Part shown: positions 58,991 through 64,000 of the stretch, piece by piece
Position numbering within the stretch: position 1 is the first letter of the stretch
Layout: each line of letters opens with the position of its first letter
Source: Microbacterium algeriense
Lineage (GTDB): Bacteria; Actinomycetota; Actinomycetes; Actinomycetales; Microbacteriaceae
Length of the DNA: 64,000 nt
Assembly: GCF_008868005.1 (NCBI RefSeq)
Contig: NZ_WAAO01000002.1
Coordinates: 434,001 to 498,000 of the forward strand
Direction: 5' to 3'
Made by a program: the position numbers and the translations under genes
The notes under the pieces: model-generated
Databases searched by the model: none
The model's input: the letters and a program-made list of their open reading frames with translations, nothing else
What the model was told of the DNA's origin: nothing

Positions 58991-60295
58991 GTGAACGAGT
59001 CGGAGGCCGACACCGCAGACGCGTCGGCGGCATCGGAGGCGGCGTCCGCCGGGGGCGGGCTGAGCAGGCGAGGGCTGCTCGGACTCGCCGTCGGTGGGGG
59101 TGTCGCCGGCCTCGCCGTCGGCATGGGGGCGGGGCTCACGGGCGGCGTCGCGCTCGGGCGGGCTCGGGCCGGCGAGGGCGCGAACCCCGTGTACGAGTTC
59201 TTCGGCGAGCACCAGGCGGGCATCACCACCCCGGTGCAGGACCATCTGCACTTCGCGAGCTTCGACATGATGCCCCGCACGGATCGCGACGACCTGATCT
59301 CCCTCCTGCAGGACTGGTCGTACGCGGCCGCGCGGATGACGCAGGGGCTCGAGGTGAGCGCGAGCGGCGCGGTGAACGGTCCCGCCGAGGCGCCTCCCGA
59401 CGACACGGGGGAGGCATTGGGACTTCCCGCCGCCGGTCTGACCCTCACCATCGGGTTCGGCCCCGGACTCTTCGAGAACGAGGACGGCGACCGCTACGGC
59501 ATCGCATCCAGGCGTCCGGCCGGCCTCGAACGCCTCCCGGCGTTCCTGGGAGACGACCTCGACCCGCAGGCCTCGCACGGCGACCTCTGCATCCAGGCCT
59601 GCGCCGACGATCCCCAGGTCGCTGTGCACGCGATCCGCAACCTCAGCCGTATCGCCTTCGGGCGCGCCCGGCTGCGGTGGTCTCAGCTCGGATTCGGCAA
59701 GACCTCGCGCACGACGGCGACGCAGGCCACACCCAGGAACCTCTTCGGCTTCAAGGACGGCACGGCGAACATCCTGGCCGATGACGCCGCAGCCCTCGCT
59801 GATCACGTCTGGGTGGCGGCCGACGACGAGCCCGCCTGGATGACGGGCGGCTCCTACCTCGTCGCGCGGAAGATCGCGATGCTGATCGAGACCTGGGACC
59901 GCGTGCGGCTGTCGGAGCAGGACACGATCATCGGCAGGGACAAGGGAGAGGGCGCACCGCTCTCCGGCGGAGACGAGTTCACCGCCCCGGACTTCCACGG
60001 CTCGGAGATCGACGCGAACAGTCACGTGCGTCTCGCCCATCCGGAGCAGAACGGGGGCGTGCGGATCCTCCGTCGCGGCTACAACTACGTCGACGGGAAC
60101 AACGCGCTCGGACGGCTCGACGCGGGTCTGTTCTTCCTGTCCTATCAGCGCGACCCCGCGCAGTTCATCGCGCTGCAGCGACGCCTGTCGACGGACCGCA
60201 TGAACGAGTACATCCGGCATGTCGGATCCGGGATCTGGGCGATCCCCGCCGGAGCCGCCCCCGGGTCGTATGTGGGAGCGGAACTCTTCGCCTGA
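58991..60295 (+). CDS. efeB: EfeB deferrochelatase/DyP-type peroxidase
   Basis: This 434-residue heme protein is exported by the Tat pathway: 'LSRRGLLGLAVGGGVAGLAVG' is a twin-arginine signal near residues 24-45. The DyP signature 'LFGFKDGTANI' holds the catalytic Asp. The proximal heme His lies in the C-terminal half, possibly in 'DFHGSEIDANSHVRLAHP'. It oxidises Fe(II) or releases iron from heme at the cell surface. GTG 58991 has AGGAAC upstream; the 35-base gap keeps it in the efe operon. Confidence 0.9.
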   Translation: MNESEADTADASAASEAASAGGGLSRRGLLGLAVGGGVAGLAVGMGAGLTGGVALGRARAGEGANPVYEFFGEHQAGITTPVQDHLHFASFDMMPRTDRDDLISLLQDWSYAAARMTQGLEVSASGAVNGPAEAPPDDTGEALGLPAAGLTLTIGFGPGLFENEDGDRYGIASRRPAGLERLPAFLGDDLDPQASHGDLCIQACADDPQVAVHAIRNLSRIAFGRARLRWSQLGFGKTSRTTATQATPRNLFGFKDGTANILADDAAALADHVWVAADDEPAWMTGGSYLVARKIAMLIETWDRVRLSEQDTIIGRDKGEGAPLSGGDEFTAPDFHGSEIDANSHVRLAHPEQNGGVRILRRGYNYVDGNNALGRLDAGLFFLSYQRDPAQFIALQRRLSTDRMNEYIRHVGSGIWAIPAGAAPGSYVGAELFA

Positions 60296-60298
60296 CCG

Positions 60299-61180
60299 TC
60301 AGGCGGCCGTCTCGTCGGCGTCTTCGAGGATGTCGACGACCGCGGCGGCGAAGGCGTCGGCGCCGAAGTGGTCGGCCGCGGTGACGGTCACCACGGCGTC
60401 GTCGAGGAGGATCAGCAGCTGGCCGTGTGCTCCGTGCAGTCGCCAGGCGCGCCCGGGGCCGCCCCAGCCTGCGAGCGCATACCGGGAGTAGCCGGGGTTC
60501 TCTCCGGCGATCACGCCGTTCCGGTGCATGCCGTCGATCCACTCTGGCGACACGAGCTGTCGACCTTCCCACATCCCTCGGTCTCGGAGGAGGAGTCCGA
60601 TGCGCGCGATCTCGGTGGTGCGGAGATGCAGTCCGCCGCCTGCCTCGATGCGCCCGAGGGGGCAGCGTTCCCAGTGCGCCCCGTCGATGCCGAGCGGTCG
60701 GAAGAGACGGCGCTCGACATAGTCGCCGACGTCGCCCACGTGCGCCGCGAGGGCCGTCATGGCCGTGTAGGTGCTCGCGTTCGAGTACTGGAAGACCCGC
60801 CCCCTGGACGGGCGGCGCAGGAACTCGACAGCGAGGTCGGGCCAGTCGGTCATGAGCGTCTCCGACCACGGCAGGTCGATGCCGCTGGACATCGTCAGCA
60901 GATGGCGCAGCGTCACCTCGTCGACCCCCTCGCCGTACGCGACAGCGGGAAGCGAGGAGATCACCGGATCGTCGAACGAGATCGCACCCTCATCCGCGGC
61001 GATGGCTGCGGCCAGCACGCACACGCCCTTCGCGACCGAGTGCACATCCTCGCGCACATCCGGAGCCCAGCGGTGCTCGGCCTCGTCGGCGCCGATGCGC
61101 ACGTGCAGTCCGTGGGCGTCGAATCCCGAAGCGGCCACGGTGCTGACGATGCGATCGCGCACGGCCTCGGCCGCGTTCAC
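60299..61180 (-). CDS. Serine hydrolase (class C beta-lactamase-like)
   Basis: This 293-residue protein has the beta-lactamase/esterase fold: SxxK as 'DVHSVAKGVCVLAAA' with nucleophile Ser, YxN as 'VFQYSNASTYTAM', and 'HGAHGQLLILLDD' in place of the KTG box. No signal peptide, so an intracellular esterase or peptidase is likely rather than a true beta-lactamase. GTG 61180 overlaps the upstream acyltransferase stop (GTGA), so the two are coupled. It converges with efeB three bases away. Confidence 0.8.
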   Translation of the reverse strand: MNAAEAVRDRIVSTVAASGFDAHGLHVRIGADEAEHRWAPDVREDVHSVAKGVCVLAAAIAADEGAISFDDPVISSLPAVAYGEGVDEVTLRHLLTMSSGIDLPWSETLMTDWPDLAVEFLRRPSRGRVFQYSNASTYTAMTALAAHVGDVGDYVERRLFRPLGIDGAHWERCPLGRIEAGGGLHLRTTEIARIGLLLRDRGMWEGRQLVSPEWIDGMHRNGVIAGENPGYSRYALAGWGGPGRAWRLHGAHGQLLILLDDAVVTVTAADHFGADAFAAAVVDILEDADETAA

Positions 61181-62325
61181 GACGCACGCGATTCCGGTCG
61201 CGGACGGCGCGAACCGGTCGGATCGTTCCGGCGCCCCTCGCGCGACGCGAGCTCCGGGTCCCGGAACAGCCACCGCGGTCGCGGCTCGACGAGCGGCCGG
61301 AAGAGCCACCGGACGGGCTTCGTCGCGAGCAGCAGGGCGACGACGACGGACAGGAGGGTCACCAGGGGGAGCCAGATCCAGGTGGGTTCGAGGTCCCGCA
61401 GAACGCCGCTCTCCCGGAACGGATACAGCACGAAGGAGTGCAGGAGATAGACGTACATCGTGTACTGGCCGAACGTGGTCCACCAGTACGAGCCGCGGGG
61501 GATCAGCGCGAAGAACGCGGCGCACAGCACCACGGCGAGCAGCATCAGCGCGACACGGATCGCTCCCGCCCACCACTGCTCGCCGACCAGGTCGGAGTAG
61601 GAGTCCTCATAGAAGAGCCAGTGCCGCAGATCGACGGCCTGCCATACCGGCAGCCAGTTCCACGCCGCCCAGCCGGTCGCGGCGAAGACGGCGAGCGCGC
61701 ACGCGCGGATCCACCACGGACGGAAGTCCAGCAGCCTCAGCCGGTCGACGATGCCCCGCTCGCGCAGCCACCAGCCGAGGGCGAAGAACGGCAGCAGGCC
61801 GAGCGTGCGGGAGAGCGAGAAGGTGCTGTCGACGTTGGGGAGGTACCCGGATCCGATCGAGATGATCACGGTCCACAGCAGCGGCCAGCGCAGCAGCGCG
61901 AGATAGGGCAGGACGAGCCGGAAGATGCCGAGGGCGAGCAGGAACCACAGCGTCCAGCTGGGCTGGGTGAAGTTGGGTGTGGCTTCTCCCTCGATGAGCC
62001 ACTTCGTGAGGGTCCACAGCGTCTCGAAGATCACGTAGGGGAGGATGATGTCGGTGATGACCCGCGCCATCTGGGTGCGTGTGGGCGAGGCGGATTTCGA
62101 GAAGTATCCGGAGATGATCGCGAATGCCGGCATGTGGAAGGCGTACAGCGCCAGGTAGAACGCGAACGCGATGTCCGAGTCGTAGATGAGGCGCTGGATC
62201 GCATGGCCGAGGACCACCAGCACGATGCACGCGTAGCGGGCGTTGTCCCAGAAGGGCACGCGTCGTCGCCTGCGCTGAACGGATCCTGTCGTGGGCCCTG
62301 CGATGTCCGCCCCGGCACTGCTCAT
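61177..62325 (-). CDS. Acyltransferase 3-family membrane protein
   Basis: This 382-residue integral membrane protein has about ten helices. The family start 'RVPFWDNARYACIVLVVLGHAIQ' includes the conserved His, followed by 'FHMPAFAIISGYFS' and 'LWFLLALGIFRL'. Such proteins (OafA/OpgC/YcfT-like) add acyl groups to extracellular glycans or other exported molecules. The start follows TAATCT by six bases. It is coupled to the serine hydrolase, so an acyl/deacyl pair is conceivable. Confidence 0.85.
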   Translation of the reverse strand: MSSAGADIAGPTTGSVQRRRRRVPFWDNARYACIVLVVLGHAIQRLIYDSDIAFAFYLALYAFHMPAFAIISGYFSKSASPTRTQMARVITDIILPYVIFETLWTLTKWLIEGEATPNFTQPSWTLWFLLALGIFRLVLPYLALLRWPLLWTVIISIGSGYLPNVDSTFSLSRTLGLLPFFALGWWLRERGIVDRLRLLDFRPWWIRACALAVFAATGWAAWNWLPVWQAVDLRHWLFYEDSYSDLVGEQWWAGAIRVALMLLAVVLCAAFFALIPRGSYWWTTFGQYTMYVYLLHSFVLYPFRESGVLRDLEPTWIWLPLVTLLSVVVALLLATKPVRWLFRPLVEPRPRWLFRDPELASREGRRNDPTGSRRPRPESRAS

Positions 62326-62331
62326 CGTTCG

Positions 62332-62337
62332 AGATTA
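62332..62337 (-). promoter_or_regulatory. Leaderless promoter TAATCT for the acyltransferase gene
   Basis: TAATCT on the minus strand, six bases, then ATG 62325. Confidence 0.6.
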
Positions 62338-62376
62338 CAGGCCGGGAATAAAGTTGCTCTGAGCGCGTTGACCCAT

Positions 62377-62392
62377 ATACATTCAAATGAAT
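62377..62392 (+). promoter_or_regulatory. Candidate operator ATACATTCAAATGAAT before the LLM gene
   Basis: Includes ATTCA-AA-TGAAT, a 5-bp-arm palindrome, between a TTGACC minus-35 (62368-62373) and a possible TAGAAA minus-10 (62392-62397). It is shared with the yceI promoter (14 of 16 bases). The position fits repression by a MarR-type protein. Confidence 0.6.
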
Positions 62393-62438
62393 AGAAACGG
62401 ATGCCGAGTCATCCGGTTCGGAGAAACACGGAGCAATC

Positions 62439-63665
62439 ATGAGCGAGCAGTCCAGCGCGCAGGCGATGCAGTTCGGCATCATGTCGGTCAGCGACATCAC
62501 CCGCGACCCCACGACGGGGATCACCCCCAGCGAGCAGGAGCGCATCAAGGCGACGACGGCCATCGCCGTGCACGCGGAGGAGGTCGGCCTCGACGTCTTC
62601 GCGATCGGCGAGCACCACAACCCGCCCTTCTGGTCCTCGAGCCCCACGACCTTCCTCGCCGCCCTCGCGGCCCAGACCGAGCGTCTCATCGTCTCCACGT
62701 CGACCACCCTCATCACGACGAACGACCCCGTGCGCATCGCCGAGGAGTATGCGATGCTGCAGCACGTCTCCGACGGACGCATGGACCTCATGCTCGGCCG
62801 CGGCAACACCGGCCCCGTCTACCCGTGGTTCGGCCAGGACATCCGCCAGGGGCTTCCGCTGGCGATCGAGAACTACGCGCTCCTGCACAAGCTGTGGCGC
62901 GAAGACGTCGTGGACTGGGAGGGCAAGTTCCGCACCCCGCTCCAGGGCTTCACCTCGACCCCGCGTCCGCTCGACGGCATCGCGCCGTTCGTGTGGCACG
63001 GCTCCATCCGCACGCCCGAGATCGCCGAGCAGGCGGCCTACTACGGTGACGGGTTCTTCGCGAACAACATCTTCTGGCCGAAGGAGCACTACCAGCGCCT
63101 GATCGAGCTGTACCGGCAGCGCTTCGAGCACTACGGGCACGGCACCCGCGAGCAGGCGATCGTCGGCCTCGGCGGCCAGGTGTTCATGGCCGCGAAGTCG
63201 CAGGACGCCGTGAACCAGTTCCGCCCGTACTTCGACAACGCGCCCGTCTACGGTCACGGTCCGAGCATGGAGGACTTCACCGAGATGACCCCGCTGACGG
63301 TGGGCTCGCCGCAGCAGGTCATCGACCGGTACGCCGCGATGCGCGAGCACTACGGCGACTACCAGCGCCAGCTGTTCCTCATCGACCACGCCGGGCTGCC
63401 GCTGAAGACCGTGCTCGAGCAGCTCGACATCCTCGGCTCCGAGGTGGTGCCCGTGCTGCGCAAGGAGCTCGCGAAGGACCGGCCGGCCGCCGTGCCGGAT
63501 GCCCCGACCCACGCGTCGCGTGTCAAGGCCCAGTACGGCGACGGACCCACCCGTCAGGCGCGTCCCGGTGCGAACCGGGGCGACAACCTGACCGGCGACT
63601 CGCCGTACCAGGACACGCCCGCACCGGCGGGCGCCGCATTCGGACTCGGCCGGAAGGAGGCCTGA
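62439..63665 (+). CDS. LLM-class flavin-dependent oxidoreductase (CE1758 family)
   Basis: This 408-residue luciferase-like monooxygenase uses reduced FMN. Seen: 'FAIGEHHNPPFWSSSPTTFLAALAAQT', 'STTLITTNDPVRIAEEYAMLQHVSDGRMDLMLGRGN' across the barrel core, and 'YPWFGQDIRQGLPLAIENY'. The final 50 residues are polar and disordered. The FMN reductase encoded one base after its stop should supply FMNH2. The substrate is unknown. Regulation by the palindrome at 62377 is likely. Confidence 0.9.
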   Translation: MSEQSSAQAMQFGIMSVSDITRDPTTGITPSEQERIKATTAIAVHAEEVGLDVFAIGEHHNPPFWSSSPTTFLAALAAQTERLIVSTSTTLITTNDPVRIAEEYAMLQHVSDGRMDLMLGRGNTGPVYPWFGQDIRQGLPLAIENYALLHKLWREDVVDWEGKFRTPLQGFTSTPRPLDGIAPFVWHGSIRTPEIAEQAAYYGDGFFANNIFWPKEHYQRLIELYRQRFEHYGHGTREQAIVGLGGQVFMAAKSQDAVNQFRPYFDNAPVYGHGPSMEDFTEMTPLTVGSPQQVIDRYAAMREHYGDYQRQLFLIDHAGLPLKTVLEQLDILGSEVVPVLRKELAKDRPAAVPDAPTHASRVKAQYGDGPTRQARPGANRGDNLTGDSPYQDTPAPAGAAFGLGRKEA

Positions 63666-63666
63666 G

Positions 63667-64000
63667 ATGACCACGCGTCGCATCGCCGTCGTCGCGGCGG
63701 GACTGTCGAACCCCTCATCCACGAGGATGCTCGCGGATCGGCTCGCCGCGGAGACCGTCAAGGCGCTCGGCGAACACGACATCGAGGCCACCGTCGACGT
63801 GATCGAACTGCGCGACTACGCGCACGACATCACGAACAACATGCTGACCGGTTTCGCGCCGCCGGCGCTGGAGACCGCGATCAACACGGTGGTCTCGGCC
63901 GACGCCCTCATCGCCGTGACGCCGATCTTCTCGACGAGCTACTCGGGACTGTTCAAGTCGTTCATCGACGTGCTCGACCCCGACGCCCTCACCGGCAAGC
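63667..64000 (+). CDS. NAD(P)H-dependent FMN reductase (CE1759 family), 3' end missing
   Basis: The first 111 codons are present and run off the window. Flavodoxin-like fold: 'RRIAVVAAGLSNPSSTRMLADRL' with the FMN phosphate loop, and 'ALIAVTPIFSTSYSGLFKSFIDVLD' with the flavin-binding loop. ATG 63667 follows AGGAGG in the end of the monooxygenase gene. It forms a two-component monooxygenase system with the preceding gene. Confidence 0.88.
   Translation, partial: MTTRRIAVVAAGLSNPSSTRMLADRLAAETVKALGEHDIEATVDVIELRDYAHDITNNMLTGFAPPALETAINTVVSADALIAVTPIFSTSYSGLFKSFIDVLDPDALTGK

Noticed and set aside
60299..61180. True class C beta-lactamase
   Set aside because: No signal peptide and no KTG box; better described as a serine hydrolase of the same fold.

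Overview
The window is about 70% G+C, densely packed and contiguous. It reads as chromosome of an actinobacterium of the family Microbacteriaceae, most likely Microbacterium. This rests on core-gene sequences and order (dxr, site-2 protease, ispG, proS, nusA, ylxR, infB, rbfA, truB, ribF, rpsO), very high GC at third codon positions, TANNNT minus-10 boxes, and many apparently leaderless genes. No rRNA, tRNA, insertion sequence, prophage or CRISPR array was seen. Both ends cut through genes (a YaaA-family protein on the left, an FMN reductase on the right).

Layout. 1-8.8 kb: yaaA end, a DUF5684-like membrane protein, aldo/keto reductase, a PP2C phosphatase next to an orphan FtsK/EccC-like ATPase, an asparaginase II-family protein, OsmC and PlsC. 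8.8-19.3 kb: the MEP isoprenoid genes dxr and ispG with the site-2 protease gene, interrupted by a Mur ligase, a YcnI copper-type pair, a fused anthranilate/ADIC synthase behind a Trp attenuator, and pyroglutamyl peptidase. 19.3-26.6 kb: an NTF2-like protein, an AlaX-like editing protein, an RNB ribonuclease, an alcohol dehydrogenase remnant, a PEP mutase/ICL-family protein, proS, a PPOX-family protein and a LOG-family protein. 26.8-37.4 kb: the translation cluster nusA-ylxR-infB-rbfA, then a LuxR regulator and mutY, then truB, two small membrane proteins and ribF. 37.4-44.5 kb: SNF2 helicase, pfkA, a wHTH-DUF559 nuclease-like gene between repeat elements, and oligopeptidase B. 44.5-54.3 kb: a PiT phosphate transporter with partner protein, phosphoesterase, aspartase, FAH-family protein, PrsW protease, FKBP, YceI, MFS exporter and rpsO. 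54.4-64 kb: a membrane protein/winged-helix regulator operon, a 2OG-Fe(II) oxygenase, the efeUOB iron uptake operon, an acyltransferase-serine hydrolase pair, and an LLM flavin monooxygenase with its FMN reductase.

Three regulatory patterns stand out. (1) A 65-bp symmetric intergenic repeat occurs five times in four gaps. Its four TCAGGC/GCCTGA boxes keep identical spacing although the sequence between them has diverged. (2) About twenty genes have a TANNNT box exactly six bases before an ATG or GTG, so transcription probably starts on the start codon. I used this to set several starts. (3) Specific control sites are readable: a complete Trp attenuator with an 11-residue leader peptide, a DtxR-type box at efeU, an 11-bp-phased PHO-like box at the phosphate transporter, twin CTTTCC-N4-GGAAAG palindromes before a self-contained regulator operon, and a 16-bp motif shared by the yceI and LLM-oxidoreductase promoters.
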